Assembly (NCBI RefSeq): GCF_003268025.1
Contig: NZ_QLUW01000004.1
Location: 248,001 to 312,000, forward strand
Origin: Paenibacillus montanisoli
GTDB taxonomy: Bacteria; Bacillota; Bacilli; Paenibacillales; Paenibacillaceae
Reading direction: 5' to 3'
Length of the DNA: 64,000 nucleotides
Part shown: piece by piece, positions 24,489 through 33,362 of the stretch
Position numbering within the stretch: the stretch's first letter is position 1
How the letters are laid out: every line of letters starts with the position of its first letter
Program-made: the position numbers and the translations under genes
Notes under the pieces: model-generated
Databases searched by the model: none
What the model was told of the DNA's origin: nothing
Seen by the model: only the letters and a program-made list of their open reading frames with translations

Positions 24489-25847
24489 CTAAGGTCCAAA
24501 TACTTCAACCGAGCTATCGATCACAAATAGTAAACCGGCCGGATTGGGGTTTGCAGGGTTATTACCGGTAGGAAGGTAATTGGTAACCTCGAATGAAACA
24601 ACAAATGCAAATATTCTTTCATCTCCTATTACTTCAGGAGGACCCGTAAGCGTAGAAAACATACGAATGTTTTGCCAGTTAGCCGGCGCAGTCTCCGTGA
24701 TTCCGGTCGCAGGATTATTGGAACCTGCTATAAAAGTCTTTCCCAGCTCCTGCGGCTGAGGATCGACTTTTACAAAAGTGCCCGCTATTCGTTCAAAGAG
24801 CTCAATGGTCATCGTCATCGCATTATCAGCGAAGGCAACCACTGTAAAAGTAAGCAATACAGGAGCAAAACCTGTACCTTGACCCACGATAAGAGAAGGA
24901 ATTGCAAAGAATGCCGTCTGACCGGCAGCAGTAGGTAAATCCCAAATATATTGAGCATTGGGGATATTGCCTAAGGGAGAAAACGCGGTTTCGCTCGTAT
25001 CATTATCAAACTTTTGGATCGAAGGCCAGACAGGATAGCGCGATATAAGATCCGCCTTCATACCTGTATTATTTGCAGCATTCGACGCCGCTTGTTCCCT
25101 GCTGTCACCAATAAATACATGAGTCGAATCACTGTTATCCCTGCCCAAGCCTACAGCAGTACTTGTTCCAAAGGCTCCGAAGAAATCCAGCATAAACATG
25201 ACTCCCGCTGGATTGAAGTTAGAAAGGTTATTATCCGTCGGAAGGTAATTGGTTCCCGCAAATGAAATAACGAGCTTGTAAACCGCGGAAACAAGAGTCG
25301 GTATTTCGAAAACAGTCGAATAAATCCGAACATCCTGCCATTTAAAAGGTTGTGTTGTCTCCGTGACTCCGGTAATAGGCGTATTGGGAGTGCCTGCCGT
25401 TAAAAAAACATCGCCAAGCCCGGCCGGTTGTGTGGGCGCTTTAATAAAAGTAGAGCCAATCCGTTGAAAAAGCTCGATTTTGACATTCATAGCGCTATCC
25501 GCAAAAGCAAGCAAAGTAATATTAAATCTTGCAGGGTCAGTATCACCAGGAATTGCAACAATATCAATTTCATTTGAAGCATTTGCAAATGCCGCCGTTT
25601 GACCGGCGGAAGCCGGCTCGATCCAAATATAATCGGGGTTGGGAACGACTCCAAAGGGGGCTTCGATCGTAAACGTCGTATCATTGTCGAATTTTTTTAA
25701 GGATGGCCATGAAGGGGAGATAGCCGCTATGCCTGCATTCGTACCGATACCATTTGCAGCGTTGAATGCAACAGTGCCTCTGTCTATGCCTGAACGAAGA
25801 AAAGGCTGCGTTATATTACTGGTAAGTCTTTGACGAGGAACAGTCAT
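24489..25847 (-). CDS. Unknown protein made of two tandem ~220-residue domains
   Basis: A 452-residue protein I do not recognise. It has no signal peptide or membrane helix and is rich in Asn, Thr, Ala, Phe and Pro. Two diverged copies of one domain are clear: WPSLKKFDNDT versus WPSIQKFDNDT, AFADSAMNVKIELFQRI versus AFADNAMTMTIELFERI, TNYLPTDNN versus TNYLPTGNN, and NFNPAGVMFMLD versus NPNPAGLLFVID. The pattern suggests a beta-sandwich repeat. The gene is AT-richer than its surroundings. GAGGTGATG precedes the ATG. It could be a spore-surface, phage-derived or matrix protein, but nothing here decides that. Confidence 0.8.
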   Translation of the reverse strand: MTVPRQRLTSNITQPFLRSGIDRGTVAFNAANGIGTNAGIAAISPSWPSLKKFDNDTTFTIEAPFGVVPNPDYIWIEPASAGQTAAFANASNEIDIVAIPGDTDPARFNITLLAFADSAMNVKIELFQRIGSTFIKAPTQPAGLGDVFLTAGTPNTPITGVTETTQPFKWQDVRIYSTVFEIPTLVSAVYKLVISFAGTNYLPTDNNLSNFNPAGVMFMLDFFGAFGTSTAVGLGRDNSDSTHVFIGDSREQAASNAANNTGMKADLISRYPVWPSIQKFDNDTSETAFSPLGNIPNAQYIWDLPTAAGQTAFFAIPSLIVGQGTGFAPVLLTFTVVAFADNAMTMTIELFERIAGTFVKVDPQPQELGKTFIAGSNNPATGITETAPANWQNIRMFSTLTGPPEVIGDERIFAFVVSFEVTNYLPTGNNPANPNPAGLLFVIDSSVEVFGP

Positions 25848-26143
25848 TATTCATCACCTCATAATCAAAAAGATAGCTAACACACTATTCTATGAATCTA
25901 TGAATGAATATGCTTGTACATCTGTTCACTGACTCCTTCTGTCAGCAAATATGGATATTACTAAAGGGTGATATTCGGCGTCGTGCAAGTAAAAGAGTAT
26001 CGGAGGCAGATAAACGGTGGGGGCGGACGGAGAGGGGCAAGATCCGCTGGCCGTGCCGCGCGATCAGTGGCGGACCGTTCAGCACGGAGCCGGAAACCCT
26101 GGCGTTGCTGTAACCTGTTGCCGTTAGAGGAGAAAAACAAAAA

Positions 26144-26163
26144 AGCGGAGCAGCTGCTCCGCT
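26144..26163. terminator. Perfect 20-base palindrome, terminator-like
   Basis: AGCGGAGCAGCTGCTCCGCT is a perfect palindrome. A-rich sequence on its left gives a U tract on the minus strand. It lies about 370 bp beyond the threonine dehydrogenase stop, on the far side of the repeat region, so it may end long read-through transcripts. Confidence 0.5.
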
Positions 26164-26220
26164 CAGGCCATCGAAAAGGAATAAGGATCTATCGCGAGTC
26201 GGGATGTTCGACTTATTGCC

Positions 26221-26468
26221 TCATGCTGCCGCGCATACGCTAACGGTTGCCACGCACGCTATTTAGCCTCGAACGGCCCTTTTGAAAGGCTAACGGTTCT
26301 CAGAAAGGCTATTTGGCGATTTGGGCAGCGAATTCATCCGATTTGGGCCAAATAACCCCTCTGGCGACCGTTAGAAATTAAGAAGGGCTATTCTCGTACA
26401 AATAAGCACTGGAGCATCCGTTAGAAAGTTCAGGCGCTCTCTCATGCTTACCGCGCATTCGCTAACCA
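26221..26468. repeat. Intergenic CTAACGG repeat cluster, locus 1
   Basis: Four related units beginning CTAACGG occupy a gene-free stretch: 26240-26268 and 26290-26318 on the plus strand, 26347-26374 and 26399-26425 on the minus strand. Same-strand units start 50-52 bp apart. The inner pair forms an imperfect stem-loop. The cluster is flanked by direct repeats of 24-25 bp (26221-26244 and 26442-26466, GCGCATACGCTAAC versus GCGCATTCGCTAAC). The 26338-26468 part recurs inverted at 39699-39825. No ORF in 25848-26529 looks real, and nothing else is seen there apart from the palindrome at 26144. Confidence 0.8.
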
Positions 26469-26529
26469 TAGATGTCGACAAGTCCGCCCGTTAAAACGAT
26501 GGCGGGATTCTCTATAAATCTGTCTCGCT

Positions 26530-27519
26530 TCACGACACTTTCATAATGCCGTTCATGGGATGCCCCCCGGGAGGCTCGATAGTGCGCGCAGCAATTTGAA
26601 CCAGCATATCCTGCGTCATCGTCTCGAGCGTAAACCGCGGCTTGAAGCCCCACTCTCGTTCTGCCGCCGACGTATCCAGCGAGTTCGGCCAGCTTTGGGC
26701 GATTTGCTCGCGGACCGGGTCGATCTGATAGGTCAGCTTGAAGCCCGGCAGCAGCTTGCGGATTTCGGCGGCCAGCAGCTCGGGATCGAAGCTCATCGCC
26801 GATACGTTGTAGGCGTTGCGGTTGACGAGCTTGGCGGAATCGGCCTCCATCAGCTGGATGATGGCAGCGATCGCGTCGGGCATATACATCATATCCATGA
26901 ACGTGCCTTTATTGATATAAGAGCAGTATTCGCCGCAGCGGACCGCTTCGAAGTACATCGCGACCGCGTAATCGGTTGTGCCCCCTCCCGGCGGCGTGAG
27001 ATGCGAGATCAAGCCCGGGAAGCGCAAGCCGCGCGTATCTACACCGAACTTGCGGAAGTAATAATCGCACAGCAGCTCCCCTGCCAGCTTATTAATGCCG
27101 TACATCGTAACCGGCCGCTGGACGGTGACTTGCGGCGTTCCCTCCTTAGGCGAATCCGGTCCGAACACGCCGATGGAGCTCGGGGTGAAGAACTGGCACT
27201 TAAGCTCCCTCGCAACCTCAAGCGCGTTCAGCAGGCCGCCCATATTCAGCTCCCAGGCGAAGAGCGGATTGGCCTCCGCCGTTGCCGACAATAACGCCGC
27301 GAGGTGGATGATCGTGTCGACGTTATATTTTTGGGCAATGTCATGGAAGGCCTGCCGGTTGTTAACGTCCAAGAGTTCGAAAGGTCCCGCGGAGAGGCTT
27401 TCTCCGCCAGGCTTAATATCCGTTGCAATGACATGCTCTTCGCCATACCGGGCGCGAAGCGCGGCGACCAGCTCGCTGCCGATTTGGCCCGATGATCCGG
27501 TGATCAATATCGTTCTCAT
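26530..27519 (-). CDS. L-threonine 3-dehydrogenase, epimerase-like (SDR) type
   Basis: A 329-residue extended SDR. The NAD site is [11 protein letters not shown], the catalytic Tyr and Lys are in YGINKLAGE, and [10 protein letters not shown] lies after beta-4. The sequence resembles UDP-glucose epimerase-like threonine dehydrogenases, which oxidise L-threonine to 2-amino-3-oxobutyrate. The strongest support is context: the next upstream gene encodes 2-amino-3-oxobutyrate CoA ligase, which uses that product. Together they convert threonine to glycine and acetyl-CoA. Other NAD-dependent epimerases would fit the fold alone. Confidence 0.88.
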   Translation of the reverse strand: MRTILITGSSGQIGSELVAALRARYGEEHVIATDIKPGGESLSAGPFELLDVNNRQAFHDIAQKYNVDTIIHLAALLSATAEANPLFAWELNMGGLLNALEVARELKCQFFTPSSIGVFGPDSPKEGTPQVTVQRPVTMYGINKLAGELLCDYYFRKFGVDTRGLRFPGLISHLTPPGGGTTDYAVAMYFEAVRCGEYCSYINKGTFMDMMYMPDAIAAIIQLMEADSAKLVNRNAYNVSAMSFDPELLAAEIRKLLPGFKLTYQIDPVREQIAQSWPNSLDTSAAEREWGFKPRFTLETMTQDMLVQIAARTIEPPGGHPMNGIMKVS

Positions 27520-27558
27520 ATCTGTTGTACGCCTCCTCCGTAGATGGGCCAGCCCGTG

Positions 27559-28746
27559 CTACACGCCTAGCCGCTTCTTCACGCTTTCGTAAGCGGTAAG
27601 CGCCCGGTCGAACATTTCTTTCGTATGTGCCGCGGTTGGCATGTTGCGCACCCGGCCGGTGCCTTTCTGCACGGTCGGGAATACGATCGCTTTCGCATAG
27701 ACGCCCGCTTCGAACAGCTCCTTGCTGAACTGCTGCGTCTTTACTTCATCCCCGATGATGCAAGGAATAATCGGCGTTGCCGTATGGCCGGTATTGAATC
27801 CGAGCTGCTTCAGCCCCTCGCGGAAATAAGCGGCGTTGCTCCACAGCTTCTCCTGCAGCTCCGCGCTGTCCGTCATAATATCCAGCGCAGCGATGCAAGC
27901 GGCGGCAATCGCAGGCGGCGTTGCCGTCGAGAAGAGGAACGGACGGCTTCTGACCTTCAGCCACTCGATCAATTCCCTTTTGCCGGCCACATAGCCGCCT
28001 ACGACGCCGATTGCCTTGGACAGCGTGCCGATTTGAAAATCAACCCGGTCGGACAAGCCGAAATGCTTGACCGTTCCCGCCCCTTTGCCCAGCACGCCTG
28101 AACCGTGCGCATCGTCCACATAGGTGATGAGGTCGTAGCGCTCCGCGATCTCCACGATTTCCGGGAGCTTCGCAATATCGCCGTCCATGGAGAACACGCC
28201 GTCGGTGATGACCATGATTTTGTTGTACTGGCCGGACTCTCTCGCCGCCTTCGCCTGCTTCTCCAAATCCTCCATGTCGGAGTGCTTGAAGCGAATGACC
28301 TTCGCCTTGGTCAAGCGGCAACCGTCAATGATCGAAGCGTGGTTAAGCTCATCGGATAATATAGCGTCCCCGGCCTCCATAACCGCCGAAATCGCCGCCA
28401 TGTTGCAGTTGAAGCCGGATTGGTACGCGATAGCGGCCTCCGTTTGCTTGAAACGCGCCAATTTCGTCTCCAGTTCCTCGTGCACGTCCATCGTTCCGTT
28501 GATCGTCCGCACCGCGCCGGCACCGACGCCGTATTTGCGCAGAGCCTTCTCCGCCGCCTGAATCAGCCGCTCATCCCCTGCCAAACCCAGGTAGTTGTTC
28601 GAGGAAAGATTGATCAGCTCGCGGCCGTCGATATGAATAAGCGGTCCGTTCCCGCCTTGCAGTACGTTAATCTGATTAAATAACCCGTTCTTCTTCAATT
28701 CTTCCAGGTTCCGCTGCAGAAACTCGGTTAATGATGGACTGGACAT
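27559..28746 (-). CDS. kbl: Glycine C-acetyltransferase (2-amino-3-oxobutyrate CoA ligase)
   Basis: A 395-residue PLP enzyme of the alpha-oxoamine synthase family. Visible motifs are NNYLGLAG, the PLP-lysine region [16 protein letters not shown] and [10 protein letters not shown]. It splits 2-amino-3-oxobutyrate with CoA into glycine and acetyl-CoA. The ATG at 28746 follows AAGGGG; the in-frame TTG 12 codons upstream has no binding site. A cre-like sequence lies about 40 bp upstream. The threonine dehydrogenase gene follows 39 bp downstream in the same operon. 8-Amino-7-oxononanoate synthase is a relative, but no biotin genes are nearby. Confidence 0.92.
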   Translation of the reverse strand: MSSPSLTEFLQRNLEELKKNGLFNQINVLQGGNGPLIHIDGRELINLSSNNYLGLAGDERLIQAAEKALRKYGVGAGAVRTINGTMDVHEELETKLARFKQTEAAIAYQSGFNCNMAAISAVMEAGDAILSDELNHASIIDGCRLTKAKVIRFKHSDMEDLEKQAKAARESGQYNKIMVITDGVFSMDGDIAKLPEIVEIAERYDLITYVDDAHGSGVLGKGAGTVKHFGLSDRVDFQIGTLSKAIGVVGGYVAGKRELIEWLKVRSRPFLFSTATPPAIAAACIAALDIMTDSAELQEKLWSNAAYFREGLKQLGFNTGHTATPIIPCIIGDEVKTQQFSKELFEAGVYAKAIVFPTVQKGTGRVRNMPTAAHTKEMFDRALTAYESVKKRLGV

Positions 28747-28786
28747 AATCGTATTCCCCTTCTCGCTTGGTTTGATGGTCAAGCTA

Positions 28787-28800
28787 TCTAAGCGCTTTCA
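28787..28800 (-). promoter_or_regulatory. Candidate cre (CcpA) site of the threonine-degradation operon
   Basis: Minus strand TGAAAGCGCTTAGA fits the cre consensus TGWAANCGNTNWCA with one mismatch. It lies about 40 bp upstream of the kbl start, so bound CcpA could repress threonine breakdown when preferred sugars are present. A 12-bp perfect palindrome, ACATACGTATGT (28816-28827), close by is a candidate operator for the divergent XRE regulator. Confidence 0.5.
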
Positions 28801-28933
28801 TTTATCTTATATTATACATACGTATGTTATGACGTACAATACTTTTGTATGCTATAGCGCACGAAACTTTTTCGACTTTTGACCGCGCATCGGCTACAAT
28901 AGGCTAAATAGGAGAGCATTGCAGGAGGCAGTC

Positions 28934-29485
28934 ATGGAACAAATACATATTAAACTGGGGCGGAATTTGAAATCGATTCGCCAAACAAGAGGGCTCAGCC
29001 TGGATAAGGTCGCAGAGCTTACGGGCGTGAGCAAAGCGATGCTCGGTCAGATCGAGCGCGGCGAAACGAGTCCGACGATCTCGATTATTTGGAAGATCGC
29101 AAACGGACTGCGGCTTTCTTTTACCACGTTAATCGAAGAACCTCCCTCCGAGGTGGCCGTCATTACGAAGGATGAACTGGAGCCGCTGCTCGAATCCGGC
29201 GGACAATACCGCGTTTACCCGATGTTCCCGTTCGAGCCGACCAAGAAATTCGAAGTATACTCCGTCGAAATGGATACCGGCTGCATGCACGAATCCGAGG
29301 CGCACAGCCCCGGCGTAGAGGAATATATTCTCGTATCGACCGGCACGCTCGTCATTGAGATTCAGAACACGTCCTATACGGTAGGCGCGGGCAGCGCCGT
29401 CCGGTACGCGGCGGATCAGCCGCATCTGTACCGCAATGCGGGCGACGATATCGTGCGCTATGACGCGATTATTTATTATCCTTAA
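28934..29485 (+). CDS. XRE-family regulator with C-terminal cupin domain
   Basis: A 183-residue protein: an N-terminal helix-turn-helix (about 5-60, LDKVAELTGVSKAMLGQIER) and a C-terminal cupin (about 105-175, SPGVEEYILVSTGTLVI and ADQPHLYRNAG). The ATG at 28934 follows GCAGGAGG; a TTG five codons earlier is part of that binding site. This family senses small molecules through the cupin and often controls amino acid or amine catabolism. Its transcript runs into the M24 peptidase gene nine bases later, and it is divergent from kbl, so it may control both. Confidence 0.92.
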   Translation: MEQIHIKLGRNLKSIRQTRGLSLDKVAELTGVSKAMLGQIERGETSPTISIIWKIANGLRLSFTTLIEEPPSEVAVITKDELEPLLESGGQYRVYPMFPFEPTKKFEVYSVEMDTGCMHESEAHSPGVEEYILVSTGTLVIEIQNTSYTVGAGSAVRYAADQPHLYRNAGDDIVRYDAIIYYP

Positions 29486-29517
29486 TTATTGATATGACGA
29501 AAGGCGGTAGATTGCCT

Positions 29518-30609
29518 ATGGAGACTCGAATTGAGCAGCTGACTGCTTATATGGACCGGCACGCGATCGATGCGGCGCTTATTACGATGCCGAAGCATGT
29601 GTATTATTTAACCGGGTTTGCGAGCGATCCGCATGAGCGGTTTCTCGGTCTGCTTATTCCGCGCGGGACGGAGCCGCTGCTAATCGTGCCGGCTCTTGAT
29701 TTCGAGGCCGCGCAGGCCGCGTCGTCCGTGAAGGCGATCCACACCCATTCGGATACCGACAACCCGTACGAGGTGCTTGGCAAACTCATGCCTTCGGGCA
29801 TCCGGACGCTGGGGCTGGAGAAGGACTTTATGACGGTGAGCCGGTTCGAGGCGATCAGTCAAGCGGTCGGCGCCGCCGTTTATGCGGACATCGACGAGCC
29901 TCTGCGCGAGATGCGCGTCATTAAAACCCCGGACGAAGTGGCGCGAATGAAGCACGCCGTACGGATTATCGAGGATGTGCTGCGCGCCGGCATTGCGCAG
30001 GTAAAGCCGGGCGTGACGGAGATTGAGCTCGTGGCGGAACTGGAGTATCAGATGAAAAAGCACGGCGCAAGCGGTCCATCCTTCTCGACGATGGTGCTGG
30101 CCGGCGAGAAGTCGGCGCTGCCGCACGGCGTGCCGGACTCGCGCGAGGTTCGAACCGGCGAGCTGCTGCTCTTTGATCTGGGCGTATACGCGGACGGCTA
30201 TGCGTCGGATATCACGCGGACATTCGCGGTAGGCGACATTTCGGAGGAGCAGGCGAAGATCTACGATACGGTGCTGCAAGCGAACCTGCGTGCCATCGAA
30301 GCGACCCGCCCCGGCGCGACGCTCGCAAGCCTAGACCAGGCGGCGCGCGAGTACATCGCATCCGCCGGCTATGGGCCGTACTTCATGCACCGGCTGGGGC
30401 ATGGCCTCGGCATGGACGTGCACGAGTATCCGTCCGTGCACGGGCAGAACCAAGAGCTGCTGCGCAGCGGCATGGTCTTCACGATCGAGCCGGGCATCTA
30501 CGTGCCCGGTATTGGCGGCGTCCGCATCGAGGACGATGTGCTCGTCACGGACAGCGGCGTCGAGGTGCTGACGTCGTTCCCGAAGGAGCTTACGGTGATC
30601 GGGTCATAG
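29518..30609 (+). CDS. M24-family metallopeptidase (Xaa-Pro aminopeptidase/prolidase type)
   Basis: About 363 residues. An N-terminal creatinase-like domain (1-130) is followed by the pita-bread catalytic domain with metal ligands in FDLGVYADGYASDITRTF (two Asp), HRLGHGLGMDVHE (His), FTIEPGIYV (Glu) and VRIEDDVLV (Glu). It removes an N-terminal residue before proline, or cleaves X-Pro dipeptides, in the cytoplasm. The ATG at 29518, after AAAGGCGG, is preferred to one eight codons earlier. It follows the XRE-cupin regulator. Confidence 0.93.
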   Translation: METRIEQLTAYMDRHAIDAALITMPKHVYYLTGFASDPHERFLGLLIPRGTEPLLIVPALDFEAAQAASSVKAIHTHSDTDNPYEVLGKLMPSGIRTLGLEKDFMTVSRFEAISQAVGAAVYADIDEPLREMRVIKTPDEVARMKHAVRIIEDVLRAGIAQVKPGVTEIELVAELEYQMKKHGASGPSFSTMVLAGEKSALPHGVPDSREVRTGELLLFDLGVYADGYASDITRTFAVGDISEEQAKIYDTVLQANLRAIEATRPGATLASLDQAAREYIASAGYGPYFMHRLGHGLGMDVHEYPSVHGQNQELLRSGMVFTIEPGIYVPGIGGVRIEDDVLVTDSGVEVLTSFPKELTVIGS

Positions 30610-30619
30610 ATGCAGAAAT

Positions 30620-30755
30620 TCTAACGGACATAGATGACCGTTAGAGGCACAAATTCTAAATTTCGAGCTTCTAATGGACATTTATGACAGTTAGGGCTGA
30701 GTTTATGTGTCGAATACGCTATTTTCAAGTCTAACGGTCAGAAGTGACCGTTAGA
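30620..30755. repeat. Intergenic CTAACGG repeat cluster, locus 2 (three 26-bp hairpin units)
   Basis: Three 26-bp units with inverted ends lie at 30620-30645, 30670-30695 and 30730-30755, so starts are 50 and 60 bp apart. The first and third have perfect arms TCTAACGG and CCGTTAGA; the middle unit has two changes. They share the CTAACGG core with the clusters at 26.2 and 39.7 kb, and GCTATTT occurs before the third unit. Confidence 0.75.
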
Positions 30756-30760
30756 CTTTT
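30730..30760 (+). terminator. Terminator after the M24 peptidase gene
   Basis: The third repeat unit has extended perfect arms (TCTAACGGTCA and TGACCGTTAGA, GAAG loop) and is followed by CTTTTT, a working intrinsic terminator on the plus strand. A repeat copy has thus been adopted as a transcript end. Confidence 0.75.
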
Positions 30761-30912
30761 TATTTCTTAATAATGGGGAGCGGCTTCTTCTTCAATTCCT
30801 CTGAATACGATTTAAACTTCTGACCTTTTACTGCCATAAAAAAATGCACCCCATAGAATTCATCGGATTAACCTAGAGGTTTTTCCAATGTTCATTCTAA
30901 GGGGTGCACTTC
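30760..30912 (-). mobile_element. IS3-family insertion sequence remnant (left end plus start of orfA)
   Basis: On the minus strand an ATG at 30837 opens a 25-codon frame starting MAVKGQKFKSYSEELKK, the typical start of IS3/IS150-group OrfA; homology then stops and the frame ends at 30760. Just upstream lies the presumed IS end, with TGCACCCC (30845-30852) inverted as GGGGTGCA (30901-30908). The stretch between the M24 gene and the ABC gene otherwise holds only the repeats. The rest of the element is gone. Confidence 0.7.
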
Positions 30913-30957
30913 ACGCCTCTCATGCGCCATCCCGGAGATTTTTGCTTTTCATATGCG

Positions 30958-31701
30958 TTATTCTGCCAATCGACTTAAAAACTGAACGGCTCTGCTGCTC
31001 TTCGGCTGGCGAAACACCTCTTGCGGAGCGCCTTCTTCTACAATATGTCCATCGTCCATCAGAATGACATGGTCGGCTACTTCTGCAGCGAACCTCATTA
31101 AATGAGTCACGATGACCATCGTCATGCCTTCTGCCGCCAATTGCTTGATGACCTTGAGCACTTCCTCTACAAGCTCCGGATCCAGGGCGGATGTCGGCTC
31201 ATCGAATAGCAGCACTTCCGGCTCCAATGCCATCGCACGGGCAATCGCTACACGCTGCTGCTGGCCGCCGGAAAGCCTGTTCGGATAAGAATCGGCTTTA
31301 TCCGCGAGTCCGACCTTCTCCAGCAGGGAGCGGGCTCGCAGCTGCGCGGCGTGCTTGCTCTTCTTCTGCACGGTCACTTGCGCCTCGACGATGTTCTCCA
31401 GCGCGGTCATGTGCGGGAACAAGTTAAACGACTGAAATACCATCCCGCTCTGTTTCCGCAAGCTAAGAACATCCTTGAAAGGAAGCTTGACACCTTCTTG
31501 AAAACTTAGAGATACGCTGCCTAATTGGACTGCGCCTTTATCCGGTACTTCCAATAGATTCAAACAACGGAGCAGCGTCGTTTTACCTGAACCCGATGGA
31601 CCGATAATGGCCAGCACCTTGCCCTTCGGCAGCTCAAGGTCAATCCCCTTTAATACCTGATGCTTGCCGTAAGCCTTATGCAAGCCTTGAAGTTTAATCA
31701 C
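30958..31701 (-). CDS. Polar amino acid ABC transporter ATP-binding protein
   Basis: A 247-residue ATPase. Walker A is GPSGSGKTT, the signature is [14 protein letters not shown], Walker B is [13 protein letters not shown] and the H-loop is VTHLMRFA. It matches the GlnQ/TcyC-type family, with [15 protein letters not shown] as the Q-loop region. It is the last gene of the three-gene importer operon, 12 bp after the permease. The substrate class (cystine, glutamine or another polar amino acid) is inferred from family resemblance. Confidence 0.93.
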   Translation of the reverse strand: MIKLQGLHKAYGKHQVLKGIDLELPKGKVLAIIGPSGSGKTTLLRCLNLLEVPDKGAVQLGSVSLSFQEGVKLPFKDVLSLRKQSGMVFQSFNLFPHMTALENIVEAQVTVQKKSKHAAQLRARSLLEKVGLADKADSYPNRLSGGQQQRVAIARAMALEPEVLLFDEPTSALDPELVEEVLKVIKQLAAEGMTMVIVTHLMRFAAEVADHVILMDDGHIVEEGAPQEVFRQPKSSRAVQFLSRLAE

Positions 31702-31713
31702 AAATGACGCCCC

Positions 31714-32382
31714 CTAGCTCACCGAAGAACGATCTAAACGTTTCTCTACGATATTTTGCAGCGTTGAAAGAACGGTGGAGAAGAGCAGGTAGATAAGCGC
31801 TACTTCACAGTATAACAACATCGGCTCGTATGTCCTGGCAACGTCCTGCTGCGCTCTGCGGAACATTTCCACGTACGTAATCGCCGAAGCGAGCGAGGTG
31901 TCCTTCAAGAGACTGATGAAGGAATTCCCGAGCGGCGGCACGGTTACTCGCGCCGCTTGCGGAAGAATGATTCTGCGGAGCGCCTGCCAGCGCGTCATCC
32001 CAAGGGAGTAAGCGGCTTCCCACTGGCCTTTAGGGATGGAGATAATCGCTGCGCGCACAATCTCGGAGCCGTAAGCGCCGACACTAAGCGTAAATCCGAT
32101 AATTGCGGACAGGAAGGGGTTTATCGTCAGCCCGACACTCGGCAAGCCATAGAAGATGATGAATAATTGCACCAGCAGCGGTGTTCCACGAATAACCCAG
32201 ACGTAAAATCTGGCAACAGGCTTAAGAAAATCCCATGCATACAGCCTTACGAGCGCCGTTATAACGGCGAGAACCAATCCCAGCGTAAATGAGATTAAAG
32301 TGAGCGGAATCGTATAAACGACCCCCGCTTTAAGCAGGGGCCAGAAGGAATCCGTAATAATCTGAATCTGGTTGTCACTCAT
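31714..32382 (-). CDS. Polar amino acid ABC transporter permease
   Basis: A 222-residue HisM/TcyB-type permease with about five membrane helices and the EAA-like loop EAAYSLGMTRWQALRRIILP. RGTPLLVQLFIIFYGLP is characteristic of this family. It lies between the binding lipoprotein and the ATPase genes and should act as a homodimer in the plasma membrane. Confidence 0.94.
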   Translation of the reverse strand: MSDNQIQIITDSFWPLLKAGVVYTIPLTLISFTLGLVLAVITALVRLYAWDFLKPVARFYVWVIRGTPLLVQLFIIFYGLPSVGLTINPFLSAIIGFTLSVGAYGSEIVRAAIISIPKGQWEAAYSLGMTRWQALRRIILPQAARVTVPPLGNSFISLLKDTSLASAITYVEMFRRAQQDVARTYEPMLLYCEVALIYLLFSTVLSTLQNIVEKRLDRSSVS

Positions 32383-32412
32383 TCATTTGTCATCCTTCTT
32401 TAGAGATCGTTC

Positions 32413-33231
32413 TTATTTGGATACGTCCACTCCGAAGTATTTCTCTGAAATTTTCAGATAAGTGCCATCGCTAACCATATCAGCCAATGCCTTGTTAACG
32501 GCCTGAACCAATTCGTCGTTCCCTTTTAGGAAGAGCGCCGCGCTTTGCGATGCATCCGAGGTCTCGTCTACCATTTTGATTTTCACGTCGGGCTTCTGCT
32601 TCTTCAAATCGAGGAAAGACAAGCTGTCGTTGATCGTCGCGTCTACGCGTTTGGACATCAACAGATCGATGGCTTGGTTAAAACCGTCAACCCCGACGAT
32701 TTCCGCTCCGTTCGCAGTCGCGATGTCCGCCAGGTTACTGGTCAGGGATTGCGCGGATTTCTTGCCTTTGAGATCGGCAAGCTTCGTGATCTCATTGTCG
32801 TCATCGCGAACGAGCAGTACCGCCTTGGATACAATGTAAGGCGTGGAGAAGTCATACTTCTCTTTACGGTCGTCGCGGATCGAAACTTCATTGAAGATCG
32901 TATCGAAACGATTCGCATCCAGGCCGGCAAAAATACCGTCCCATTGCGTTTCGATGAATTCAGCTTTTACGCCCAAGCGCTTGCTCACTTCTTCTGCTAT
33001 CTCTACGTCAAATCCGACAAGCTTGCCGCTCTCGTCATGGAACGTGAAAGGCGCATAGGTACCCTCGGTGCCGATCCGAAGCGTACCGCTCGCTTTGATC
33101 TTATCGAGCGAGCTTTGCTCATTGGCTGCCGGCTGTGTGGATGCTGCGGTATTGTCCGTTTTGTTTCCGCATGCCGCCAATACCATCAAGGTAAGTGTTA
33201 ATACAAAAATGACCAGTGATGTTCTTCTCAT
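32413..33231 (-). CDS. Polar amino acid ABC transporter substrate-binding lipoprotein
   Basis: A 272-residue lipoprotein: a signal peptide ending in LAAC (lipid Cys about residue 21), then a type II binding fold (SBP_bac_3) with the motifs LRIGTEGTYAPFTFHDESGK and VGFDVEIAEEV near the start and SKRVDATIND later. These fit cystine/polar amino acid binding proteins of the TcyA/FliY kind, but the ligand is not certain. It is the first gene of the operon. The hairpin at 33302-33330 lies about 70 bp upstream and may be regulatory. Confidence 0.93.
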   Translation of the reverse strand: MRRTSLVIFVLTLTLMVLAACGNKTDNTAASTQPAANEQSSLDKIKASGTLRIGTEGTYAPFTFHDESGKLVGFDVEIAEEVSKRLGVKAEFIETQWDGIFAGLDANRFDTIFNEVSIRDDRKEKYDFSTPYIVSKAVLLVRDDDNEITKLADLKGKKSAQSLTSNLADIATANGAEIVGVDGFNQAIDLLMSKRVDATINDSLSFLDLKKQKPDVKIKMVDETSDASQSAALFLKGNDELVQAVNKALADMVSDGTYLKISEKYFGVDVSK

Positions 33232-33301
33232 GTTGAATCCCCTTTTGTTTCATTTTTTTAATTTAAGTAGATAATACACTCGTCCAATGATTGCGTCAAT
33301 G

Positions 33302-33330
33302 GTATTTCCGACTTTTTTTGTCGGAAATAC
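33302..33330. promoter_or_regulatory. Hairpin between the PadR gene and the amino acid ABC operon
   Basis: GTATTTCCGAC and GTCGGAAATAC form a perfect 11-base stem around seven T residues. There is no U tract after the stem on either strand. It could weakly end the PadR transcript, or serve as operator or leader structure for the ABC operon. Confidence 0.45.
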
Positions 33331-33362
33331 ATACGGCCGATGACCGGCAACCGTATTAAACC

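Noticed and set aside
25904-26243. Plus-strand open frames beyond the tandem-repeat gene
   Set aside because: They have no ribosome binding site, overlap each other, run into the palindrome and repeat cluster and show no domain.
26221-26468. CTAACGG repeats as a CRISPR array
   Set aside because: Units are diverged, occur in both orientations, number only four and have no cas genes nearby; a CRISPR array needs near-identical repeats in one direction.
30845-30908. TGCACCCC inverted repeat as terminator of the amino acid ABC operon
   Set aside because: It fits better as part of an IS3 end, with the orfA start adjacent; the operon side has no U tract after the stem.
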